From: Ensifer sp. LC11
Lineage (GTDB): Bacteria; Pseudomonadota; Alphaproteobacteria; Rhizobiales; Rhizobiaceae
Direction: 5' to 3'
Assembly (NCBI RefSeq): GCF_001695835.1
Contig: NZ_MBSO01000023.1
Location: forward strand, 186,001 to 250,000
DNA length: 64,000 nt
Part shown: positions 43,754 to 52,535 of the stretch, in pieces
How positions within the stretch are numbered: the stretch's first letter is position 1
Layout: each line of letters begins with the position of its first letter
Position numbers and translations under genes: made by a program
Notes under the pieces: generated by a model
Told to the model about the DNA's origin: nothing
The model's input: the letters and a program-made list of their open reading frames with translations, nothing else
The model's database searches: none

Positions 43754-44701
43754 ATGGTTCGAGTGTCAGACGAAAAGCGCTTCACAAGCCGGGAAGCACG
43801 CATCGACGCGGCCGCGCACCGCCTGCTCGACCGGCTCCCGGCGGGTGGCCTCCTTGGCGGGCTGACCGAGTTTCTCGTCTTTGGCATCAAGCAGGCATTC
43901 GCCTGCCTCTTCGGCGGCGCCATGCTGGGTCTCATGCTCGTGACGCGCTTGTGGTGGCCCGAAGATATTGGCCTTGCCCGCTATGACTTCCTTTTCCTGA
44001 GCGCCATCGCCATCCAGATTTCGCTGCTCGTCTTCAAGCTCGAAACGGCTGCCGAAGCCAAGGTCATCCTGATCTTCCACGTCGTCGGCACGCTGATGGA
44101 AATTTTCAAAACGGCCGCCGGATCCTGGGTCTATCCCGAGCCGAGCCTGTTTCGCATCGGCGGCGTTCCGCTGTTTTCAGGCTTCATGTATGCCGCCGTC
44201 GGCTCCTATCTCGCACGCGTGACCCGGATTCTCGACATGCGCTATACCGGCTATCCACCGCTTTGGGCGACATTGCTTCTGGCCCTCGCCATCTACGTCA
44301 ATTTCTTCTCGCATCATTTCATCATCGACCTACGCTATCTCTTGTTTGCATTGACGGCGGTCCTCTTCCTGCGCACCACCGTGCACTATCGCGTTTTCCG
44401 GTTTCGTCACCGCATGCCGCTGCTCATCGGCTTTCTGCTGGTCGCCCTTTTCATCTGGTTTGCCGAGAACATCGGCACCTGGTCGCGTGCCTGGATCTAT
44501 CCCTCGCAACACAATGGTTGGGCACCGGTCTCCCTGCAGAAGCTTGGCGCCTGGTACCTGTTGATGATCCTCTCATTCGTTCTGGTCACGCTCGTCCATC
44601 GACCGAGATGCCTGCTCGCTGGGACGAGAGGTTCGCAGACCCTGACACCGGGCATCCTGACGACATCGCCCGAAGCCGACGGTCGCACAATCGCGGGATA
44701 G
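43754..44701 (+). CDS. DUF817 family membrane protein
   Basis: 315 residues with about eight hydrophobic segments and the DUF817 core: EFLVFGIKQAFACLFGGAML, FKTAAGSWVYPEPSLF, GVPLFSGFMYAAVGSY and ENIGTWSRAWIYPSQHNGW. The conserved Trp/Tyr-Pro and His residues lie near membrane ends. Function is unknown in the family; it is found mostly in proteobacteria and actinobacteria. ATG 43754 is used. The next gene starts about 140 bases downstream, with no obvious terminator between. Confidence 0.86.
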   Translation: MVRVSDEKRFTSREARIDAAAHRLLDRLPAGGLLGGLTEFLVFGIKQAFACLFGGAMLGLMLVTRLWWPEDIGLARYDFLFLSAIAIQISLLVFKLETAAEAKVILIFHVVGTLMEIFKTAAGSWVYPEPSLFRIGGVPLFSGFMYAAVGSYLARVTRILDMRYTGYPPLWATLLLALAIYVNFFSHHFIIDLRYLLFALTAVLFLRTTVHYRVFRFRHRMPLLIGFLLVALFIWFAENIGTWSRAWIYPSQHNGWAPVSLQKLGAWYLLMILSFVLVTLVHRPRCLLAGTRGSQTLTPGILTTSPEADGRTIAG

Positions 44702-44842
44702 ACGCACCGACGATCGCTCAAGCTCTCGTAACGGCGCGCCTCTGCGAGCCGCGACGCGCACGAGGGGCGCGCGGCAAGAGTTGCAAATCGGCCGTTGCTG
44801 GAAAACGATACCGAATCAATCGCTCTTGCAACGGAGAGACAC

Positions 44843-47800
44843 ATGCGGGGTTTCTTTCTTTGCCTGCTCGCGCTCGGAGTCTTCATTGCCGTTTCTCTCG
44901 TTGTCCTGCCAAGTTTCGTTTCGAGTGACTGGATGCGGGCGGAACTCGCGCGACAACTCTCGAGCGCGACGGGCAGTTCGATCGCGCTGAACGGCCCTGT
45001 CAGGCTCTCGGTCGTTCCGCATCTGGCTGTGGTGGCCGAGGACGTCTCGCTCGATGCCGAAGGCGTGACTGCCAAGATCGGCGAAATCGCCGGTTCCGTG
45101 ACTTTCCCGTCGCTCTGGTCCGACCGCTTGCACGTCCGCGAGGTAAGGCTCGCGCGCCCGGACATCACCGTGCGACAGACGCCGGATACCACAACGGACG
45201 CCGCCGCAGAAACACAAGGCGGCGGCCAAACGCAGGCCAAGGCGGGCGACCCGCTCGCGGTCCTGGTCGCCTTCCTCGAGCGGAGCGCCATCGATTCCAT
45301 CTCGATCACTGAAGGAACCCTCAGACAGGAAGATGCTGCCGGCGCAGCACAGGTGCTGACCGACCTCGATCTTACCCTTGCGGTTCCCGATATCGACGGC
45401 GAACTGTCGCTTTCGGCCGGCGCCGGCGTCGAGGGCCGGCGTTATGAGGTCACGCTCACCGTTTCGCCGCTCCGCCCGCTGCTCGAACGCAAGCCGGCCG
45501 AACTCAGCTTCTCTCTGGAAGCTGACCCCGCGCTCTCACCGGGCCTCGCCGAACTGAAGGCGAGCGGACAAGTGGCGCTCAATGCCAACGGCAGCTACCA
45601 GATCCGCGGCGGCAAATTGCTTTTGGGAGAGGAGGCGCTTGGCCTCGACGCGCTGTTCATACCGGGCAGTCGCCCGCGGTTTCTCGCCGACCTGAACGCC
45701 GACCGGTTGGATTTCAGTGCGTTTGTCGAGGGCAGCACCGCTGCATCGTCGCAATCGGCGGGGCAGACGGGCCAATCGGAAACGCCCACAGGGTCAGCGG
45801 GCCTTGAGGCGCTGGCTGGGTTCGATGCCGACATCAGCGCCAACGTGGCCGCTCTCACCCTCGGCGACATTTCAGCCTCTGACGTTGCACTGACGGCAAC
45901 GCTCAAGGATGGTCTGCTGACGACCCGGCTCGATCATCTGGGCATCGACGCCGGCAATGTTGCGGCCAATCTGGTTGCCGACATCCGCGATGACGAACCG
46001 ACCTTCCAAGGCCGCGTCGTGAGCAAGGGGCTCGACATTTCCAGGCTCGCGGCATTGGCAGGGCAATCGGTGCCGCTGGCCGGCACCTTGACGATGGATA
46101 CCGGGTTTGCGTTTCGCGGACTGAGCGCAAGCGCACTGCGCAAGACAATCAACGTCACCGGCAGCGCCAGCCTGCGTGATGCGACCTTTACCGTACCCGG
46201 CTTTGCCGATCCGTCAGCGAGCGAGGTAAAGGCACGGACGCTTGCCCTCAAAATCGATGGTCTCGCGAAGCCGCTGCGCCTGGCAGGGAACCTCAGCTGG
46301 CGCGGAAAATCGGCCGATGTCGACCTGCAGGTACCCATCCACGACCTTCTAAGCGCCAAGTCCGGCGCAGGCGAAATTCCGTTGAAGCTTGATCTGCGGA
46401 TGAAGGAGGCGACGCTTGCCCTTGACGGCAAGGCGGCGCTTGCGGGCAGCTACGCCGGAAAGGCAAGCTTCGCGGCGGCGGATCTGCGTTCGCTGCTTGC
46501 CTGGGTCGGCCAGGGTGGCGCCGATAGCGTCGACCAGTTCGCCTTCAACGGCAATGTCAACGCGGGCCCTGAAGGCGTCGCGTTTCAAAAAGCCACCATC
46601 TCCGTCAACGGCGTCGAGGGAAGCGGCAACGGGGCGGTTCAACTTGGGGTACCGCTGAAAATATCAGGCGCCCTCCATTTTAAGGAACTGGATCTGGCGC
46701 GGCTTGCGGGCGCTCCGTCCGCAGCGCAGCGATCGAAAGCCAAGGGGAGCGGTGGGGCGAGCGGTAGCGCTCCGGACGTTCCATTGGATCTGTCGTCGCT
46801 TCGGTCGATCGATGCATCCATCAAGGTCGATGCCGAGAAGCTTGGTTATGGCCGCGTCTTTGCCGGACCGGTTGCGACAACTATCGCCGTTTCCGAGGGG
46901 GTCGCGAGCCTCGATGTTCCCGAAAGCCCCTTCTATGGCGGCCAGGTAGCGGCGAGCCTGCGGGCGGATGCCTCCGGCTCCGAGCCGTCGATCGCCTTGA
47001 AGGCCTCCATATCCGGGGCTTCGTCCGCCCCGCTTCTGACTGACCTTGCAAATTTCAAGCATCTCGAAGGCGCCCTGCAAGCTCAGTTCGACATAGCGGG
47101 CGCTGGCAGTACGACGGGGGCGCTCAAGCGGTCATTGGCGGGCTCCGCCAACGTCCGGTTCTCCGATGGCGCCATCCGTGGGATCGATGTCGCCGATGTC
47201 TACAACAACCTGGTCGGCCTGATGTCGTCGGGCTTCAAGCAGAACGAAAACAAGGCGACCGGCTTCACCGAGCTAGGCGCCTCCTTCGTCATCGAGAACG
47301 GTGTGGCCCGCACCGAAGACATCAAACTGATCGGCCCGCTGGTGCGCATGAGCGGCAGCGGCGAAGCAAACGTTCCCGACGATCAACTGAACTTCCGGCT
47401 TGATCCACGCGTGGTCGCATCATTGCAAGGTCAGGGCGCCGATATCGCGACCGAGGGCATCGGAGTGCCCGTCATGGTCGAGGGATCCTTTGCCGCTCCG
47501 CGCATCTATCCTGACCTTTCGGGACTTCTGAAAAATCCCGACGCTGCGCTCGCGACGCTGAAGAAGTTTGGGTTGCCGGCCGACAAGCTGCGGCTCGACG
47601 AGCTGCTGTCGGGCGAAGGCAAGAAAGGTGCGATCCGCGACATCATCAGTGGCGCCATCGGCAAGCCGCCGAAGGACCAAGACAACGAGCTTTCCATCGA
47701 GGAGATCATCGGCGGCGGTGCGCCAGAGAGCGGCGAGGCGCCTCCAACCTCAGCGGCCGGCGGAGAGGCAACGCCCGACGTCGCCACAGAGCAGCCGGCG

Positions 47801-47899
47801 CCGGAGGTCGTGCAGCCCAGCCAGCAGCAGCAACCGCAAGCCGAGCCCTCGAAGCAGGAAGGCGGCACACTGGGAAAACTGTTCGAATTTCTTCAGTAG
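44843..47899 (+). CDS. AsmA-family protein (AsmA/YhdP/TamB superfamily)
   Basis: 1018 residues: N-terminal inner-membrane helix (GFFLCLLALGVFIAVSLVVL), AsmA N-domain (RAELARQLSSATGSSIALNG, DVSLDAEGV), a long beta-rich periplasmic central part, and the AsmA_2/C-terminal domain (SGSGEANVPDDQLNFRLDPR, GIGVPVMVEGSF). The tail is a Glu/Gln/Pro-rich stretch. AsmA-like proteins form hydrophobic grooves and are implicated in phospholipid movement to, or homeostasis of, the outer membrane. ATG 44843 has GGAGA; the upstream in-frame start at 44795 is not supported. Confidence 0.92.
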   Translation: MRGFFLCLLALGVFIAVSLVVLPSFVSSDWMRAELARQLSSATGSSIALNGPVRLSVVPHLAVVAEDVSLDAEGVTAKIGEIAGSVTFPSLWSDRLHVREVRLARPDITVRQTPDTTTDAAAETQGGGQTQAKAGDPLAVLVAFLERSAIDSISITEGTLRQEDAAGAAQVLTDLDLTLAVPDIDGELSLSAGAGVEGRRYEVTLTVSPLRPLLERKPAELSFSLEADPALSPGLAELKASGQVALNANGSYQIRGGKLLLGEEALGLDALFIPGSRPRFLADLNADRLDFSAFVEGSTAASSQSAGQTGQSETPTGSAGLEALAGFDADISANVAALTLGDISASDVALTATLKDGLLTTRLDHLGIDAGNVAANLVADIRDDEPTFQGRVVSKGLDISRLAALAGQSVPLAGTLTMDTGFAFRGLSASALRKTINVTGSASLRDATFTVPGFADPSASEVKARTLALKIDGLAKPLRLAGNLSWRGKSADVDLQVPIHDLLSAKSGAGEIPLKLDLRMKEATLALDGKAALAGSYAGKASFAAADLRSLLAWVGQGGADSVDQFAFNGNVNAGPEGVAFQKATISVNGVEGSGNGAVQLGVPLKISGALHFKELDLARLAGAPSAAQRSKAKGSGGASGSAPDVPLDLSSLRSIDASIKVDAEKLGYGRVFAGPVATTIAVSEGVASLDVPESPFYGGQVAASLRADASGSEPSIALKASISGASSAPLLTDLANFKHLEGALQAQFDIAGAGSTTGALKRSLAGSANVRFSDGAIRGIDVADVYNNLVGLMSSGFKQNENKATGFTELGASFVIENGVARTEDIKLIGPLVRMSGSGEANVPDDQLNFRLDPRVVASLQGQGADIATEGIGVPVMVEGSFAAPRIYPDLSGLLKNPDAALATLKKFGLPADKLRLDELLSGEGKKGAIRDIISGAIGKPPKDQDNELSIEEIIGGGAPESGEAPPTSAAGGEATPDVATEQPAPEVVQPSQQQQPQAEPSKQEGGTLGKLFEFLQ

Positions 47900-48003
47900 C
47901 GCCCGGCAGCAACTCAAGGCACAGCGCGCGCCGAGGCTTCGCGCGCGCTTCCAATCACTGCCAGGGCTGCTAAACGTATCGGCGGTTTGCTTCGAGGAAT
48001 GCC

Positions 48004-49269
48004 ATGCGACATGACCCCCTATTCGAACGCCTCTGGGACGGCCGTGCCCAGATGGAAGAATGGACCGCTGCGGTTGCGCACGGCGCCATTACGCATGTCA
48101 GCGACAACATCATCACGGTCCACACGACCTACTTCTGCGGCAGCGTGACGGCGATACGCACCGCCGAAGGGCTGGTGCTGATCGACACGGCAAAGCCGGA
48201 CACGGCCAGGCAGACCCTCGAAATCGTTCGTTCCTGGGACGACAGCCCGATCCACACCGTCATCTTCACGCACGGCCATATCGACCACACGAGCGGCATC
48301 ACCGTAATCGACGAGGAGGCGGATGCGAGAGGACTGCCGCGGCCACGGATCATCGCGCATCGCAACGTCAAGCGGCGCATGGACCGCTATGAGGCATCCC
48401 ACGGTTTCAACAGCATCGTGCAGGGCCAGCAGTTCAACAAGCCCGGTTACGTCTACCCAATCGGTCAAAGGCAGCCCGACGAGGTCTATGACAGCACTCT
48501 TTCGCTGTTGATCGGCGGGGAGCGGATCGAGCTCTTGCATGGCCGCGGAGAAACGGACGACGCCACCTTCGTCTGGCTGCCGGACCAGCGCGTTCTGGCA
48601 AGCGGCGATTTCGTCATCTGGGTGTTTCCCAACGCCGGCAATCCACGCAAGGTGCAGCGCTACGCGGCGGAATGGGCGACAGCGCTGAGGCAGATGGAGC
48701 AGCTCGCTCCGGCAACCCTCATCCCCGGCCACGGCCCCGTTGTCTTTGGCGAGGAACGCGCGGCTCAGATGCTGCGGGATGGCGCCGAAGCGCTTGAGCA
48801 CCTGGTGCGCCAGACGCTCGCGCTGATCAACAGGGGCGCCACGCTCGACGAGGTCCTACGTTCCGCAAGGGTGCCGGAAGAATATCTCACCAAGCCCTAT
48901 CTGGTTGCAAAATATGATGACCCGGAATTTCTGGTTCGCGCCATCTACCATTTCTACGCCGGCTGGTTTGACGGCAACCCAGCACATCTGAAGCCAGCGC
49001 CAACCTTTGAGCTTGCGTCGGAACTGGCCAAACTTGCCGGCGGTGCTGCAAGGCTCGCCGAGCGGGCAGCCACTCTGTCAGCGGCCGGCCAATCCCGCCT
49101 CGCCGTACAACTCGTCGAGTTCGCCAGCGCCGCCGCGCCTGATGACCGCAGCATTCAGGCCACCCGCGCTGTCGTTCTGCGAAAATGCATCGATGGAGAG
49201 AACTCGCTGATGGGCAAAGCATTTCTTGCCGTCTTTGAACGCGAGGCGGAGCAGCGATCCAAGAGCTGA
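48004..49269 (+). CDS. MBL-fold hydrolase with alkylsulfatase-type dimerisation domain
   Basis: 421 residues. The metallo-beta-lactamase metal motif HGHIDHTSG (HxHxDH) is intact, with further ligands in LHGRGETDDAT and IPGHGPVV. A C-terminal helical region (from about residue 270) matches the dimerisation domain of BDS1/SdsA1-type alkyl sulfatases. No signal peptide is visible, unlike secreted SdsA1. Likely hydrolyses an ester, sulfate ester or lactone in the cytosol. It follows the AsmA gene by 104 bases on the same strand. Confidence 0.88.
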   Translation: MRHDPLFERLWDGRAQMEEWTAAVAHGAITHVSDNIITVHTTYFCGSVTAIRTAEGLVLIDTAKPDTARQTLEIVRSWDDSPIHTVIFTHGHIDHTSGITVIDEEADARGLPRPRIIAHRNVKRRMDRYEASHGFNSIVQGQQFNKPGYVYPIGQRQPDEVYDSTLSLLIGGERIELLHGRGETDDATFVWLPDQRVLASGDFVIWVFPNAGNPRKVQRYAAEWATALRQMEQLAPATLIPGHGPVVFGEERAAQMLRDGAEALEHLVRQTLALINRGATLDEVLRSARVPEEYLTKPYLVAKYDDPEFLVRAIYHFYAGWFDGNPAHLKPAPTFELASELAKLAGGAARLAERAATLSAAGQSRLAVQLVEFASAAAPDDRSIQATRAVVLRKCIDGENSLMGKAFLAVFEREAEQRSKS

Positions 49270-49613
49270 ACGGGCTGAGGCCGCGCTCAAATGGTGTCTG
49301 CGTTGAAGGCGCTCTCAGGCTCGCCTGGCGGTGTTGTATTGCTCAACGGAATGCCTTTGTCGTCGCAACGCAGCCATCATCAGAAATCCCGGGTCAAGCA
49401 AGCGTTGACCGCACAGATCTTGAGCAGTTCTCACACCATTTGCTCTGAGCTGCAGATCTAACTCACGCCGGGTTTCCCTCACACCGGCGGTGCAATTCCT
49501 ACGAGATGGAAGCCGCAGATTGTACTTGCGCTATAGCTAAATTAGCCTCAATCTGTGCGTGGGCTTATAGGGGGCGAAATCCTTGGTTGTCGAATTCCGG
49601 GAGGAATGGGATC
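49270..49613. other. Intergenic spacer before the CYTH-like gene
   Basis: About 340 bases, less GC-rich than its neighbours at 49430-49570, consistent with a promoter for the plus-strand gene that follows. I see no ORF with homology, no RNA gene and no clear terminator. Confidence 0.5.
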
Positions 49614-50495
49614 ATGGGACACGTACTTCTTGCGCGAGAATACAAGCTACTGCTCAAGCCGAGTGAGTTTCAGGCAAGGCCAACGCTACCATCCGCCAAC
49701 GAGTTCTGGGCGTCGCGGATCGAGAGAATTGTCTCGACGATCGACAACCGTCCCGATCCGTTCAAGAGGGTGGTCCATAGAGTCATCCGCTTCTGGGACA
49801 CCGCAGACTGCGTCCTGTCGAAACACGACCTCATCCTGCGAACGCGAGAAGAGATGGATGAGAATTTCGTTTCGGCCGGCAAACTAGAGACAACCTTGAA
49901 GCTGCGTATGCCCGATCAGTTCGTGGTCGCTTCGACGTCTTTGGTGGACGACGGTAAAAACGATGAAAATACGGAGACGAAGTTCGAGGAAGACATTGGT
50001 CCGCTCGAAATTGCAAGTCCACGGGCGAGCGAAGGGGCTCGCGTCATTGTTCCCGTCAAGAGGTCGACGAGAAACCGGTTTTCCCTCTCTACGACCATAG
50101 AGAGCGACCCGAAACGGCGTCCCACAAGGCTCGCCGATGTTCTTGAAAAATTCCCGGGGGCGAAGAAACTGATCGGCGATCTGGCGACCAACGAAGACCT
50201 GGTCAGCGGATCAGTCAGCCACGAATACGCATTCAAAAAGGCCAAGGCAAAGTTCAGTGATAACATCGATGGCATATTCGCGTTGAGCCTTTGGTGCTTC
50301 GATACGCCTGAAGCCAAGCCAGGCGTCGCGGAACTCTCCTATACCTGCGAAACCCAGAACGGAAACATGCCGGGCAAGGCAGCCCGCGACGCCTACGATC
50401 TGTTCATAAAACTCCAGAACCAGCTGGCAGATATCGTTGATCCTGAAAATACCAGCAAGACGGCGCTGGCGCTCCCGAAGGGGTGCGGAGGCTGA
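49614..50495 (+). CDS. CYTH-like domain protein (293 aa)
   Basis: 293 residues from ATG 49614 with GGGAGG eight bases upstream. The N-terminal half resembles the CYTH/triphosphate-tunnel superfamily: REYKLLLKPSEF at the start (compare ExExK), and RVIRFWDTADCVLSKHDLILR, matching the family pattern of an aromatic-DT-D-L step leading into LRxR, then a second strand LETTLKLRMPD. The first Glu of ExExK is missing, so triphosphate hydrolysis is uncertain. The C-terminal half is helical and unassigned. It converges on the island gene at 50796 and lies at its edge; base composition is lower in GC than its neighbours. Function unknown. Confidence 0.6.
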   Translation: MGHVLLAREYKLLLKPSEFQARPTLPSANEFWASRIERIVSTIDNRPDPFKRVVHRVIRFWDTADCVLSKHDLILRTREEMDENFVSAGKLETTLKLRMPDQFVVASTSLVDDGKNDENTETKFEEDIGPLEIASPRASEGARVIVPVKRSTRNRFSLSTTIESDPKRRPTRLADVLEKFPGAKKLIGDLATNEDLVSGSVSHEYAFKKAKAKFSDNIDGIFALSLWCFDTPEAKPGVAELSYTCETQNGNMPGKAARDAYDLFIKLQNQLADIVDPENTSKTALALPKGCGG

Positions 50496-50563
50496 GCTGT
50501 CTCCTTCGGCAAACGGCGATTGCTGCAGCTGTTGTGACGAAGCATGCGTTCTCGCCGACTACA

Positions 50564-50641
50564 GCATGTTTCCTCTTTAAGGACAAAAACATGCAGCAAT
50601 TCAAAACGCTACAGCGACCTTTGCGCGTCGGATAAGACGCG
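50564..50641. repeat. Palindromic intergenic repeat element
   Basis: Two adjacent hairpins: GCATGTTT...AAAAACATGC enclosing TCCT/AGGA (50564-50594), and CGCGTC-GGATAA-GACGCG (50624-50641), joined by GCAATTCAAAACGCTACAGCG. I recall near-identical sequences in many intergenic positions of Sinorhizobium genomes; no search was possible. It lies between convergent genes (50496-50795), where it may act as terminator. The remaining bases of that gap hold no gene. Confidence 0.6.
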
Positions 50642-50795
50642 GCCCGTAGGACGACGGCACACCACGGGTGCCGAAGATTGTGATCGACCTTCGTACAGGC
50701 AAGGCCGATCAGAGCTCTGACAGCTCCGCAACACCCTCGCGCGGCCCGCGACAAGACGAGGCCGCGCGGGCAGATCAGCGCCTTGATCGCAAGCG

Positions 50796-52343
50796 CTACC
50801 GGCTAACCGTCAGCTTCACGCTGCCGCGATTGTTGTCATAGGTTTGCCAGGCATCATTGGCAAACGCGTAGAGATAGCCGGACTTCTTGGGCGTAAATGT
50901 CGCTCCGGCGCCAATCTCGAAAACTTCATGTGGTGCAAAGCTCAACTTGTCTTCCGCCTTCCCGTCGGGCAGCACGCCGTTGGCCACCACGCCGATAAGC
51001 GAAAACCAAGGCGAATCCCGCTCGCGCTTCGTGTACCAAAAGTCGACCTGGTGGTTGCCGGTCAACTTGGCAAAAAGCGGCTCGCCCTTCTCCCAGATCG
51101 ACGAAACCATTTGAACCGCCTCGCCGAGGTGGAACTTCCCGTCATCGGCTCCACTGGCGGCACAGGTTATGTCGCTATCCATCCATTCGCCCTTCGCCTT
51201 GAAGCCGTACTTCTTGCCGGCTTCGAGAAAGATGCCGGTGAAATTCCATCGCTCCCGCGCAAAGACGTCGATCGTCACCTCCTGCCCGTCATCAAGGCGT
51301 TTGGTCTTCCAGTAGTCGCCCTGCGACAAGGGCGGGGTGTTGTGACGGCCCTTCGCGGACGTGTGCAAAACCGCGCTGTCATCGGAGAAGAGGGGCACGT
51401 CACGCGGCCGTGTCCTTAGAGATTTGAAGACACCGGTAACCGAGTCATGCAGCTGCCCCAGCGGGTCGTCCGCAAGCTGCAGTTCAATGTTCTCTCTGAA
51501 GTTGAGACCAAGGGCCCGTGCTTCTTCAATCATCCAGCGCAGTGCGCCGTCTGAAAGGCCGCACCGGCCATAGCCTCCTCCGACATCGCCATGGACGCCG
51601 GGAAACCAGATCTGTTTCACGCTCGGGCGGTCTTCGACATTCGTCCAGAGGGTCGGCGCAAAACTCTGACGCTTCTCGTCAATCGCAATGGCATGTCGGG
51701 CATTGGTGACGATCGGGCTAAGGTCCGTGTCGTGAAAGCTATGCTTGGCAGGGTCATCCAGCAAGTTGAGCAGCGCCAGGTCATCCGGGATGCCCAAAGC
51801 ACCAACCGTATCCCAGACTCCGATAAAGTGAATAGGGATTGAACGCTTGCTCTTTTCACCCGCCTTCACGCCGTGGAAGGGCAATTTCTTGCTGGCGGTG
51901 ACAGGTTTGGCATCCTTTTCGGGCAAGCGATAGTTCTGGAAGAGCGCCTCGATAGACACCCAGATATCCTTTTCCGCCATGTCCGCGGCCTTCAGCAGCC
52001 CACAACGCGATATCATGCCGCCCAAACTGCGCACTGTGTAAGCCCCGCGGCTAAAGCCGAATAGCCAGATCGCCGCACCGTCCACGTAGTTGCGGGCAAG
52101 CCAGTTGTAGCCGCTCATAATGTTCTTATCGAGCCCCTCCCCCATTCCGCCGCCTGCCACGCGATCCCACAATCCGCCGTCGGTTCCAACGCCGGTATGA
52201 TAATAGGGTCTCTGTTCCTGGCCGTCCTTATCCACGCTCGCCAGCGCGTTGCGAAATTTCACGACGTTGGTCGGAGCGGGCAACCCGGCTTCGACCTGGT
52301 CCGGCGTGTTCCATGTTCCGTCGCTGCATACGATTAGATGCAT
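50796..52343 (-). CDS. DUF2235/Tle1-like lipase-fold hydrolase with C-terminal lectin-like domain
   Basis: 515 residues. The N-terminal ~310 are a DUF2235 alpha/beta hydrolase as in type VI phospholipase effectors: IVCSDGTWN start, nucleophile Ser98 in GFSRGAY, Asp177 in VWDTVG, His251 in PGVHGDVGGG. The C-terminal ~160 look like a LecA/PA-IL-type beta-sandwich: FTGIFLEAGKKYGFKAKGEW, FSLIGVVANG, and the Ca/sugar-binding-like end LYAFANDAWQTYDNNRGSV. No signal peptide. ATG 52343 (MHLIVCSDG) is the conserved start. Last gene of the minus-strand island, 192 bases after the heme peroxidase. A sugar-targeted lipase is the best inference. Confidence 0.85.
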   Translation of the reverse strand: MHLIVCSDGTWNTPDQVEAGLPAPTNVVKFRNALASVDKDGQEQRPYYHTGVGTDGGLWDRVAGGGMGEGLDKNIMSGYNWLARNYVDGAAIWLFGFSRGAYTVRSLGGMISRCGLLKAADMAEKDIWVSIEALFQNYRLPEKDAKPVTASKKLPFHGVKAGEKSKRSIPIHFIGVWDTVGALGIPDDLALLNLLDDPAKHSFHDTDLSPIVTNARHAIAIDEKRQSFAPTLWTNVEDRPSVKQIWFPGVHGDVGGGYGRCGLSDGALRWMIEEARALGLNFRENIELQLADDPLGQLHDSVTGVFKSLRTRPRDVPLFSDDSAVLHTSAKGRHNTPPLSQGDYWKTKRLDDGQEVTIDVFARERWNFTGIFLEAGKKYGFKAKGEWMDSDITCAASGADDGKFHLGEAVQMVSSIWEKGEPLFAKLTGNHQVDFWYTKRERDSPWFSLIGVVANGVLPDGKAEDKLSFAPHEVFEIGAGATFTPKKSGYLYAFANDAWQTYDNNRGSVKLTVSR

Positions 52344-52535
52344 CTCCCATTCCCCCATATGCTCAGCAAAATAAGTCTGGAAACAAAGCGGCTTCACAAT
52401 TTACGCGCGATTATCTTTCGACTTTAAGATGTGCAAAAAAGTCAAATAGGTCGCCAAACCCTCCCGGATTCGAGGCGACATTTCTGCGCTGAAGGTCCGA
52501 TCCTTTTCTCTCCAGTGACGTCTACTCCGGCCGAT

